A stretch of DNA of 64,000 nt from Aureimonas altamirensis (GTDB taxonomy: Bacteria; Pseudomonadota; Alphaproteobacteria; Rhizobiales; Rhizobiaceae), in the NCBI RefSeq assembly GCF_023702225.1, contig NZ_JAMQCO010000002.1:398327-462326 (forward strand). The letters run 5' to 3'. A program made the position numbers and the translations under genes. The notes beneath the pieces were generated by a model. The model was given only the letters and a program-made list of their open reading frames with translations, was not told the DNA's origin and did not search any database. Shown in pieces: positions 19,707 to 28,914 of this stretch. Within the stretch, counting starts at the first letter, position 1, and every line of letters begins with the position of its first letter.

Positions 19707-20464
19707 AGATCGAGGCCAGCAACCTTTGCTGGGCGGTCGGCGGCAAGCCGATCCTGTCCGGCGTCAGCATCGACGTCGCGCCGGGCGAGACGCTGGGTAT
19801 CGTCGGCCCGAACGGATCCGGCAAGTCGACGCTTCTGCGCATTCTCGCCGGGCTGCTGCCATCGAACGGCGTTCTTCTGGACGGCAAGCCGTCATTCCGT
19901 ATGACCCGGCGCGATCTGGCGCGCAATCTCGCCTTCGTTGCCCAATCCTCCGACACGGAGGAAGCGTTGACGGTCTGGGATTGCGTGGAACTGGGACGGA
20001 CGCCGTGGCTTGCGCCCTTTGCAGCGCCGAGTGCGGCAGATCGGGAAATCGTCGCGCAATCCATAAGCGCCGTGGGGCTGGACGGCTTCGACGCGCGCTT
20101 CTGGAGCACGCTTTCGGGCGGCGAGCGCCAGCGCGTGCACATCGCGCGCGCCTTGGCGCAGCGCCCTCGCCTGCTGATCCTCGACGAGCCGACCAATCAT
20201 CTCGACATCCACCATCAGATGGAAGTGCTGCGGCTGGTCTCCGCGCTGCCGGTCACGGTCGTCGTCGCGCTGCACGACCTGAACCAGGCATTGGGATGCG
20301 ACAGGCTCGCCATCATGGAAAAGGGCCGGCTTGCAGCCGTGGGCGCGCCGGCCGACGTGCTGACGCAAGCGCGCCTTGCCTCGATCTTCCGGGTGGGCAG
20401 CCGAACCCTGACGGATCCCCGCGATGGGCACCGGGTCTTCCGCTTCATCGCGCTGGATCGCTGA
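19703..20464 (+). CDS. btuD: Cobalamin ABC importer ATPase (BtuD/FecE family)
   Basis: Cytoplasmic ATPase of 253 residues powering the BtuC permease. Walker A is GPNGSGKST (about residues 36-44), the signature is LSGGERQR, Walker B is LLILDEPTNHLD and the switch His is in ALHDLNQA. It is the last gene of the riboswitch-controlled operon. No TonB-dependent receptor (btuB) lies next to it in this window. Confidence 0.92.
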   Translation: MKIEASNLCWAVGGKPILSGVSIDVAPGETLGIVGPNGSGKSTLLRILAGLLPSNGVLLDGKPSFRMTRRDLARNLAFVAQSSDTEEALTVWDCVELGRTPWLAPFAAPSAADREIVAQSISAVGLDGFDARFWSTLSGGERQRVHIARALAQRPRLLILDEPTNHLDIHHQMEVLRLVSALPVTVVVALHDLNQALGCDRLAIMEKGRLAAVGAPADVLTQARLASIFRVGSRTLTDPRDGHRVFRFIALDR

Positions 20465-20471
20465 TGGCAGA

Positions 20472-20502
20472 ACGCCCGCCAGGCCAGGGGCCGGACGGGC
20501 GT
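20472..20502. terminator. Possible bidirectional terminator between btuD and ndk
   Basis: ACGCCCG (20472-20478) pairs with CGGGCGT (20496-20502), with an inner GGCC/GGCC pair in the loop. It lies between convergent genes but lacks a T-run on either side. Confidence 0.4.
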
Positions 20503-20527
20503 CCATCATAGGGGAAGGCCGAAACCT

Positions 20528-20950
20528 TCAGCCGACGATTTCGGTCTCGGCGAACCAGTAGGCGATCTCCTGGCTGGCCGTTTCGGGCGCGTCGGAGCCG
20601 TGAACCGAGTTTTCGCCGATGGAAACGGCGAAGGACTTGCGGATCGTGCCCTCGGCGGCGTCGGCCGGATTGGTCGCGCCCATGACTTCGCGGTTCTTCA
20701 GGATGGCGTTTTCGCCTTCGAGGACCTGCACGATCGTCGGCCCGGAGGTCATCGTCTCGACGAGTTCTCCGAAGAACGGCCGCTCCTTGTGGACGGCGTA
20801 GAAGCCCTCGGCCTCGCGCTTGCTCATCCAGACGCGCTTGGAAGCGACGACGCGCAGGCCGGCTTCTTCCAGCTTCTGCGTGATGGCGCCCGTCAGGTTG
20901 CGCCGCGTTGCGTCCGGCTTGATCATGGAGAACGTGCGTTCGATAGCCAT
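20528..20950 (-). CDS. ndk: Nucleoside diphosphate kinase
   Basis: Cytosolic enzyme of 140 residues that balances NTP and dNTP pools by transferring phosphate through His117 (NSVHGSDA). The N-terminal [15 protein letters not shown] motif is intact and the length is standard. GGAAGGAAAG precedes the ATG. A good promoter lies 42-70 bases upstream. It converges with btuD. Confidence 0.98.
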   Translation of the reverse strand: MAIERTFSMIKPDATRRNLTGAITQKLEEAGLRVVASKRVWMSKREAEGFYAVHKERPFFGELVETMTSGPTIVQVLEGENAILKNREVMGATNPADAAEGTIRKSFAVSIGENSVHGSDAPETASQEIAYWFAETEIVG

Positions 20951-20991
20951 ATGGCTTTCCTTCCGATGGAATACGAGGGAAAAGATGCCGC

Positions 20992-21020
20992 TCCATACAG
21001 TGCGGGCCGGACATCGGCAA
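20992..21020 (-). promoter_or_regulatory. Candidate ndk promoter
   Basis: On the minus strand, TTGCCG (21020-21015) and TATGGA (20997-20992) are separated by 17 bases, giving a leader of about 35 bases. Confidence 0.5.
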
Positions 21021-21049
21021 GGCCCGGAGAGGCGATCCCGAAGAGGCGG

Positions 21050-21739
21050 TCAGGCCGCCGCGACGCTGCGCCCCTCGCCGTCATAGAGGTCGAGGCATCG
21101 CTCGAACCACTCCATCACGCGGTCATCCGGCTTCAGCGGATGGAAGGGCGATACGACGCGCAGCCACTGAAACGCGCCGAACACGATATGATCGGCGAAG
21201 CCCGGCTGCCGCCCGCTCAGGAAAGGCTGGATCTTCAGCGTGGCGCGCAGGGGGTTGAGCGCGCGCGAGAAGGCCTCGACATGCTCGGGATCGCGATGCA
21301 CGACCTCTTCCAGCTTCATGCCGAAGAAGGCCTCCCGCGTGCGGCGGAAATGCTCCTTGTCGGCCTCGTCGAGCAGCGAGTAGATATCCATCAGCGCGAC
21401 GGAGGTGACGAAGGGGTGCAGCGTACGCTGCGACCAGCTTTCCACCAGCCGCGCCAGCCCTCGCCCGATCTCGCTGCCGAACAAGGGCGGACCGTCGGGG
21501 TAATTGGCTTCCAGATACTCGGCGATGGCGAAGGAATCCTGCACGACGTCCTTGCCGTCCCGCAGCACGGGCACCGTCCTGTCGAAGCCGTTCTCGACAT
21601 GCCGGACGCTGGTGAAGGGCACGGGGACAGTCTCGAATTCCAGCCCCTTGTGGCGCAGGGCCAGCCGGATCTTCCAGCAATGGGGCGAGAAGGGCCGGGT
21701 CTCGTCCTGGCCCACCAGTTCGTACAACAAGATGCTCAT
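21050..21739 (-). CDS. Glutathione S-transferase family protein
   Basis: Protein of 229 residues with an N-terminal thioredoxin-like GST domain (SPHCWKIRLALRHKGLEFE, then TVPVLRDGKDVVQDSFAIAEYLEANYP) and a helical C-terminal domain. The SPHC.K segment is at the usual glutathione site. The substrate is unknown. The start MSILLYELVG at 21739 matches the family. It lies 13 bases downstream of vapC on the same strand, so it may be read from the vapBC promoter. Confidence 0.87.
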   Translation of the reverse strand: MSILLYELVGQDETRPFSPHCWKIRLALRHKGLEFETVPVPFTSVRHVENGFDRTVPVLRDGKDVVQDSFAIAEYLEANYPDGPPLFGSEIGRGLARLVESWSQRTLHPFVTSVALMDIYSLLDEADKEHFRRTREAFFGMKLEEVVHRDPEHVEAFSRALNPLRATLKIQPFLSGRQPGFADHIVFGAFQWLRVVSPFHPLKPDDRVMEWFERCLDLYDGEGRSVAAA

Positions 21740-21752
21740 GCCATTCTTTCCT

Positions 21753-22157
21753 CTACGGAACGGTCGGAAGATCCGTCTGCCTGAATTCGTCGTGCGTGGC
21801 GAGGATCGGCATGCCCCCATGCTTGGCGCAGGCATAATGCACGCAATCCGCCAGGTTGAGCTTCGTCCGCCCGGTGCGATAGCGGCTGGCGGCGTCAAGC
21901 AGCAAAGGCGTCAACTCCCGTGCCGGGGGAAGATCGGCGATGACGATCGCACGCTCCTCGACGAATTCCAGGACGATCCGGCCCGCCAATTCCAGAGGCA
22001 CGCCGAACTTGTCCGGCCGGGCCAGTGCGATTGCCGCCTCGATGACCGCAAGAGGAGAAGTCGTCGGTGACGGCGCTTCCGAAAGCACCTCGGAAACGCG
22101 CTCGCCCTCGGCCTCGCCCGAAAGGATCGCGATCATCGCACATGCATCGACGAACAT
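21753..22157 (-). CDS. vapC: Type II toxin, PIN-domain ribonuclease (VapC family)
   Basis: PIN-domain protein of 134 residues. The acidic active-site set is complete: Asp4 (MFVDACAM), Glu40 (AVIEAAIAL), Asp104 (NLADCVHYACAK) and Asp123 (ATHDEF). VapC toxins cut tRNA or rRNA when free of antitoxin. I start at 22157, where TGATG overlaps the antitoxin stop; an in-frame ATG five codons upstream would overlap more. The RNA target is unknown. Confidence 0.88.
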   Translation of the reverse strand: MFVDACAMIAILSGEAEGERVSEVLSEAPSPTTSPLAVIEAAIALARPDKFGVPLELAGRIVLEFVEERAIVIADLPPARELTPLLLDAASRYRTGRTKLNLADCVHYACAKHGGMPILATHDEFRQTDLPTVP

Positions 22158-22402
22158 CAGCGACGCTGCCACATCGCGTCGAAAGCTTCGCGGGGCAAGG
22201 GCTGCCGCGCCTTTTCATCGAGACGAATGCCATGTCGCGCGCGAATGCGCTCGGCCGTTTCCAGCGGAGTTTCCCGCACCTCGCGTCTTTCCAGGGCCTC
22301 CGACATTGCAAGAGATATCGCCCTGCTCAAGGATACGTTCTCGATCCCCGCGAGCTTGCGCGTCAGACGCTCGGCCGTTTCGTTCGTTATGTGCAACGGC
22401 AT
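22157..22402 (-). CDS. vapB: Type II antitoxin (VapB, PSK_trans_fac/Rv0623-like family)
   Basis: Small protein of 81 residues starting MPLHITNETAERLTRKLA, typical of the VapB group that pairs with this type of PIN toxin. The N-terminal part should form a ribbon-helix-helix DNA-binding dimer, and the charged C-terminal tail (DEKARQPLPREAF) should wrap the toxin. It overlaps vapC by one base (TGATG), giving tight coupling. A palindromic site just upstream probably serves autoregulation. Confidence 0.85.
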   Translation of the reverse strand: MPLHITNETAERLTRKLAGIENVSLSRAISLAMSEALERREVRETPLETAERIRARHGIRLDEKARQPLPREAFDAMWQRR

Positions 22403-22415
22403 GTCATATCCGATC

Positions 22416-22439
22416 TACATGACCCTTGGTCGGAATGTA
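22416..22439. promoter_or_regulatory. Imperfect palindrome, candidate VapBC operator
   Basis: TACAT (22416-22420) is repeated inverted as ATGTA (22435-22439), with an inner GACC-ctt-GGTC palindrome at 22421-22431. It lies 14-37 bases upstream of the vapB start, where type II antitoxins usually bind. Inferred from position and symmetry. Confidence 0.4.
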
Positions 22440-22525
22440 CACATAAGGCGCAGCCATGAGAAGCAATTCGTGCCGGCTGTTGCCGGCCTCTTTCGCGCGG
22501 CGACGAGACATGGCAAAAGCGGCTC

Positions 22526-24424
<1,899 letters not shown>

Positions 24425-24437
24425 GGCATTTTCAGCG

Positions 24438-24890
24438 TCAGGCTTTCTTGATCCAGCGCCGCTCCGGCGTTTGCTGCCAATAGGTCACCACTTGGTCGGC
24501 GGCCTTCTCGACCTTCCAACGCTCTCGCGCGGTGGCAAGCTGGTCGGGATCGTAGCCGTCGAACAGATAGACGCCGCGAACATAGGGCTCCAGGCTCAGC
24601 GGCACCGCGCCCTCCACCAGAAAGCGCACATGCGGATCGTTCGCGCGCTGCTCGGCGTCGCACGTCAGAAGGATCGGCTGCAGGCCGGCCGATCCCTCCG
24701 CGTCGGAGCCGTGCGGCAGGAAGCTGTCGTCCCGATAGACCCAGAGATGCTGGTCCAGCGCGTCGCGTCGCTCTTCGGTGGCGGTCTGCACCACGACGCG
24801 CCAGCCCCGCGCGAGGCACTTTTCGAGCAGGTCGGGCAAAGCCTCCTCGAGGCGGCTTTCCGTCATATGGTAGAAAAGCACCTCGGCCAT
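24438..24890 (-). CDS. holC: DNA polymerase III subunit chi
   Basis: Clamp-loader accessory protein of 150 residues linking polymerase III to single-strand binding protein. MAEVLFYHMTES, LLEKCLARGWRVVVQT, LDQHLWVYRDDSFLPHG and the C-terminal VTYWQQ are family segments. It lies ten bases after pepA on the same strand, a conserved pair in alphaproteobacteria. Confidence 0.95.
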   Translation of the reverse strand: MAEVLFYHMTESRLEEALPDLLEKCLARGWRVVVQTATEERRDALDQHLWVYRDDSFLPHGSDAEGSAGLQPILLTCDAEQRANDPHVRFLVEGAVPLSLEPYVRGVYLFDGYDPDQLATARERWKVEKAADQVVTYWQQTPERRWIKKA

Positions 24891-24900
24891 GGCCGCGCGC

Positions 24901-26397
24901 CTAGGCCTGCTCGTAATTGTCGGCGACGAGCCGGTCCAGAAGGCGCACGCCGAAGCCCGACGCCCAGGACTGGCTGTACTCGTTCGACGGCGAGCCCATG
25001 GCCGTGCCGGCCACGTCCAGATGGGCCCACGGCACGTCGTTGACGAAACGCTGCAGAAACTGCGCCGCCGTGATGGAGCCGGCCGCGCGCCCGCCGCCGA
25101 TGTTGCGGATATCGGCGAACTTGCCCTCGATCATCTTGTCGTATTCCTTGCCCAGCGGCATGCGCCAGACCTTTTCCCCGGTTGCCTCGCCGGCGCTGGA
25201 CAGTTGGGCGGACAAGGCGTCGTCGTTGGAGAAGAGCCCGGCATAATGATTGCCGAGCGCCACGATGATGGCTCCGGTCAACGTCGCCAGGTTCACCATG
25301 AAGCGCGGCTTGAACCGATCCTGCGTGTACCAGAGCGCGTCGGCCAGCACGAGCCGCCCCTCCGCATCCGTGTTCAGTACTTCGATCGTTGTGCCGGACA
25401 TGGCGCGCACGATGTCGCCCGGCCGCTGGGCCTTTCCGTCGACCGCATTCTCGACCAGGCCGACGATTCCCACCGCATTGACCTTCGCCTTGCGGCCAGC
25501 CAGCGCGCGCATCAGCCCGACGACGGCGGCCGAGCCGCCCATGTCGCCCTTCATGTCCTCCATGCCGGCCGCCGGCTTGATGGATATGCCGCCGGTATCG
25601 AAGACGACACCCTTGCCCACGAAGGCGACGGGGGCCTCGCCCTCCGTCCCGCCGTTCCAGCGGATGACGGCAAGACGCGCCGGCGACGGAGAGCCCTGTG
25701 CCACGCCCAGCAGGGCGAACATCTTCAGTTCCGCCAGTTGCTCCTCTTCGAGGATCTCGACTTCGAGGCCGAAATCGCGCAGCGTCTCTATGCGGCGTGC
25801 GTACTCTACCGTTGTCAGGATGTTGGCCGGTTCGTTGACCAGGTTGCGCGCCAGGATAACGCCCTCGCCCACCGGCTCGCGCCGCGCATACGCCGCCCCG
25901 GCCGCCTCGCCATCCTTGACGTGGAAGGTGATGGTGGCAGGTGCGTCCTGCCTGGGGGCCTCGCCCTCGGCATCGTCCTTGGACTTCTTGCTCTTGTAGA
26001 GGTCGAAATCATAGGCGCGCAGGACGGCGCCCTCCGCCATGCCGGCCACCTCGGACGCACCGACATCGGCCGCCATGACGGAAACGCCGGAAGCGCCCTT
26101 CGTGCGGGCGAGGATCGTTCCGCCGATCTTCAGCCAATCCTCTTCCACAAGTTCCTTTTCGCCCTTGATGCCGACGACGACCAGCTTGTCGAGCCCGCTG
26201 CCGGACGGCGCCAGGATCTCGACGGTCGACAGGAGCCTGGCCTTGAACTTGGCTGCCTCGGCGGCGCGCAGGACCTGCTCGGCCAAAGTCTCGCCGACGA
26301 GGCCTGAAAGCGCGGAAACGTCGCCGGCCAGGACGACGCGGACCCCGTCTTCCGGCGGCCGGGTCGTGGAAAAGGCGATGGTTGGCGTGAGGGCCAT
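24901..26397 (-). CDS. pepA: Leucyl aminopeptidase (M17 family)
   Basis: Cytosolic metalloaminopeptidase of 498 residues with two metals per active site. The C-terminal catalytic domain shows [26 protein letters not shown] and the NTDAEGRL signature, which carry the metal ligands and catalytic residues. The N-terminal macro-like domain is intact. The start [10 protein letters not shown] at 26397 follows GGGAG; upstream codons overlap the promoter. It forms an operon with holC and is divergent from lptF. Confidence 0.97.
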   Translation of the reverse strand: MALTPTIAFSTTRPPEDGVRVVLAGDVSALSGLVGETLAEQVLRAAEAAKFKARLLSTVEILAPSGSGLDKLVVVGIKGEKELVEEDWLKIGGTILARTKGASGVSVMAADVGASEVAGMAEGAVLRAYDFDLYKSKKSKDDAEGEAPRQDAPATITFHVKDGEAAGAAYARREPVGEGVILARNLVNEPANILTTVEYARRIETLRDFGLEVEILEEEQLAELKMFALLGVAQGSPSPARLAVIRWNGGTEGEAPVAFVGKGVVFDTGGISIKPAAGMEDMKGDMGGSAAVVGLMRALAGRKAKVNAVGIVGLVENAVDGKAQRPGDIVRAMSGTTIEVLNTDAEGRLVLADALWYTQDRFKPRFMVNLATLTGAIIVALGNHYAGLFSNDDALSAQLSSAGEATGEKVWRMPLGKEYDKMIEGKFADIRNIGGGRAAGSITAAQFLQRFVNDVPWAHLDVAGTAMGSPSNEYSQSWASGFGVRLLDRLVADNYEQA

Positions 26398-26472
26398 GGG
26401 GATGCTCCCGATTTTTTGGGGGAATTCTCGTTCCGGGGAATCGATGTTTGTTCGTCCGACTGCTATGCGGCC

Positions 26473-26501
26473 TATCTTGGAAATGGTGCGCGCCATTGCA
26501 A
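26473..26501 (-). promoter_or_regulatory. Candidate pepA-holC promoter
   Basis: On the minus strand, TTGCAA (26501-26496) and AAGATA (26478-26473) are 17 bases apart, about 75 bases upstream of the pepA start. An inverted repeat sits just upstream. Confidence 0.4.
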
Positions 26502-26507
26502 GAGAAA

Positions 26508-26541
26508 CGAACGATCATCAATTGTTCACGATGTTCGTTCG
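26508..26541. repeat. Inverted repeat in the pepA/lptF divergent promoter region
   Basis: CGAACGA (26508-26514) is repeated inverted as TCGTTCG (26535-26541), with 20 bases between the arms. The position, directly upstream of the candidate pepA -35 element and between two divergent genes, suggests a regulator site. The regulator is unknown. Confidence 0.4.
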
Positions 26542-26643
26542 CCCTTCTTTAGCCAAGCTCGCACAATCTATGGTCGGCAACGCGCACAAGGCGTGCTGCC
26601 AGTCTCGCGCAGTGCGGGCGGACACGGGTATCTGACGGCATCC

Positions 26644-27834
26644 ATGAAGCTTCTGGAACGCTACATTTTCCGACGTGCCGCCATCTTCAGCGCGGCTTCG
26701 CTGGCGGCACTGGTCCTCGTCGTGTGGGTCGTCCAGGTGCTTCAGCGCGTGGATCTCGTGCGCAGTACGCTGGGGGCGGTCGGCGACATCCTGTGGATCG
26801 CGCTGATGCTGTTGCCGGACCTGACGGCAGGCGTCCTTCCCTTCGCCATCCTGATCGGGTCGATCCAGGCCCTGAACGGCCTGAACACGGATTCCGAACG
26901 ATCCGTCATCTCCGCGGCGGGCGCATCGCAATTCCTGGTCGCCAAGCCGATCATCCTTCTCGGGCTGATCGCCTCCGCTCTGGTGCTGTTCAATTCCAAC
27001 ATACTGGGTCCGGCGTCGTCCAAGGCCTTCCAGAACGGCGTGCGCTCCATCAATGCCAACGCGATCTCGCTGTTCCTGACGCCGGGCCGCTTCGAGCGCG
27101 TCCAGGACGGGGTCGTCATCAGCGTCGCCGATATGCGCGGCCCGGTTATCCAGGGCCTGTTCCTGGCCGACAGTCGCGACCCTGCGACCGACGTGAACTA
27201 TTTCGCCCAGGAGGCGTCCATCGTCGATCTGGACGGCGAATCCTTCCTGGTGCTGAAGAACGGCCAGCTGCATCGCAAACCCGTCAACGACGACGCGATC
27301 TCGGTGATCGAGTTCCAGACCTACGCGTTCGACCTTGCGGACCTTCGGCCGGTATCCACCCGTGACTGGATCCGCATGTCGGAGCGCAGCACGGGCGAGT
27401 TGACGAACCCGGACCCGAGCGATCCACTCTATCAGTCCAATCCCAACCGGTTCATCGAGGAACTGGCCCTGCGCTGGAGCGACTGGTTGTACCCCATCGC
27501 CTTCGCCCTTTGGGCGGCGGCCGTTGCCGGGCCGCCGCGCACCAACCGGCAGGGAACGGGCCCCACGATGGTGATCGGCCTGGGCGGCGCGCTGCTTCTG
27601 AAGGCGCTCGGCTTCGTATCGCTGTCGCTGGTGGAAGCCAACACGGCGATGGTGCCCCTGGTGTTCGCCCTGCCGCTGCTGTCGGCAATCTCGAGCGCCA
27701 TCCTCCTGGCGCGCAATGTCAACGTGGTCGAATCCCGCTTCGTCCGCAACGTCTCGGAGGCGATCTCCGCATCCGCCACCGCCCTGCGCCGACGATCGCT
27801 CGGGCGGTCGCACCGAACGGGACGCACGGCATGA
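26644..27834 (+). CDS. lptF: LPS export ABC transporter permease LptF
   Basis: Inner-membrane permease of 396 residues, half of the LptB2FG extractor that lifts LPS into the periplasmic bridge. MKLLERYIFRRAA and the first hydrophobic helix (about 13-35) begin a six-helix YjgP/YjgQ fold, with a periplasmic beta-jellyroll (about 130-260) between helices three and four. It overlaps lptG by four bases (ATGA). lptB, the ATPase gene, is not in this window. Confidence 0.96.
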   Translation: MKLLERYIFRRAAIFSAASLAALVLVVWVVQVLQRVDLVRSTLGAVGDILWIALMLLPDLTAGVLPFAILIGSIQALNGLNTDSERSVISAAGASQFLVAKPIILLGLIASALVLFNSNILGPASSKAFQNGVRSINANAISLFLTPGRFERVQDGVVISVADMRGPVIQGLFLADSRDPATDVNYFAQEASIVDLDGESFLVLKNGQLHRKPVNDDAISVIEFQTYAFDLADLRPVSTRDWIRMSERSTGELTNPDPSDPLYQSNPNRFIEELALRWSDWLYPIAFALWAAAVAGPPRTNRQGTGPTMVIGLGGALLLKALGFVSLSLVEANTAMVPLVFALPLLSAISSAILLARNVNVVESRFVRNVSEAISASATALRRRSLGRSHRTGRTA

Positions 27835-28913
27835 AGCGCCTGACGCTCGATCTGTACTTCATGCGACTGTTCATGAAGAGCGTGTTCGGCACGCTCGCCA
27901 TCGTCTTCGCGCTCGCTTACCTCGTGGATCTGATCGAACTCAGCCGCCGGGGGCGCTTCGACGATATCGGCTTCGGAACGCTTGCGGCCATCTCCGCCTT
28001 CCGCGTTCCATCCTTCATCGAGCAGGCCTTCCCCTTCGTCATCCTGTTCGGATCGATCTTCACGCTCGTCACGCTGAACCGGCGGATGGAGCTCGTGGTC
28101 GCGCGCGCGGCCGGCATATCGATCTGGCAGATCCTGTTTCCCCTCCTTGCCGGTTCGTTCCTTCTCGGCGTCGCCGCCACCGGCCTCTACAATCCCTTGG
28201 CCAGCATGGCGCAGACCCGCTCCGCCCAGATCGAGACGATGGTGGCGGGCGACCGGGCCGACGAGAATGCCAGCCGCACGCCGTGGCTGCGCCAGCATGG
28301 CGGCGGCATCTCGTCCATCATCGGAGCCAAGGCCGTTACGGATGGGGGGCGCGAACTGGGCGGCGTGACCGCCTTCGTGCTCAACGATAACGGAATCGTG
28401 CGCGAGCGCATCGATGCCGACAGGGCAACGCTGGGCGACGGCGCGTGGATGATCGACCGCCCCGTCGTCACCGTGGTCGGCTTCCCGCCGGAAAGCCGCC
28501 CGTCCTATACGCTTCCGACGACGCTCCTGCCCGAATACATCGAGCAGCGGCTGGCCGATCCCAGCACCATATCCGTCTGGGAATTGCCGTCGAAAATCGA
28601 TGTGGCGCGGCAATTAGGGTACAATGCAGACGCTTTTTCCATGCGTCTTTACACACTGTTGGCAAAACCTGCACTATTCATGGCTATGACCCTTGTGGCA
28701 GCCACGGTTGCGGTGCGTTATTCGCGGCTGGGGCAATCCGGGCCAGCGATCATCGGTGGCGTGGCGGCAGGCTTCGTGCTTTATGTCGCAACGTTTCTGG
28801 CGCAGGCGCTGGGCAGCAATTCCGTGGTACCCCCCGTTGCGGCGGCGTGGTTCCCGGTCGTGGCGGCAGGACTGTTCGGGGTAACGGTTCTGCTCCATCA
28901 GGAGGACGGTTAG
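27831..28913 (+). CDS. lptG: LPS export ABC transporter permease LptG
   Basis: Second permease of the LPS extractor, 360 residues, with the same six-helix architecture as LptF and a periplasmic domain between the helix groups. MKRLTLDLYFMRLFMKSV is a typical start. The coupling segment ELVVARAAGISIWQI faces the LptB ATPase. It overlaps lptF (ATGA), and lptD starts one base after its stop, so the three transport genes are tightly coupled. Confidence 0.96.
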   Translation: MKRLTLDLYFMRLFMKSVFGTLAIVFALAYLVDLIELSRRGRFDDIGFGTLAAISAFRVPSFIEQAFPFVILFGSIFTLVTLNRRMELVVARAAGISIWQILFPLLAGSFLLGVAATGLYNPLASMAQTRSAQIETMVAGDRADENASRTPWLRQHGGGISSIIGAKAVTDGGRELGGVTAFVLNDNGIVRERIDADRATLGDGAWMIDRPVVTVVGFPPESRPSYTLPTTLLPEYIEQRLADPSTISVWELPSKIDVARQLGYNADAFSMRLYTLLAKPALFMAMTLVAATVAVRYSRLGQSGPAIIGGVAAGFVLYVATFLAQALGSNSVVPPVAAAWFPVVAAGLFGVTVLLHQEDG

Positions 28914-28914
28914 T

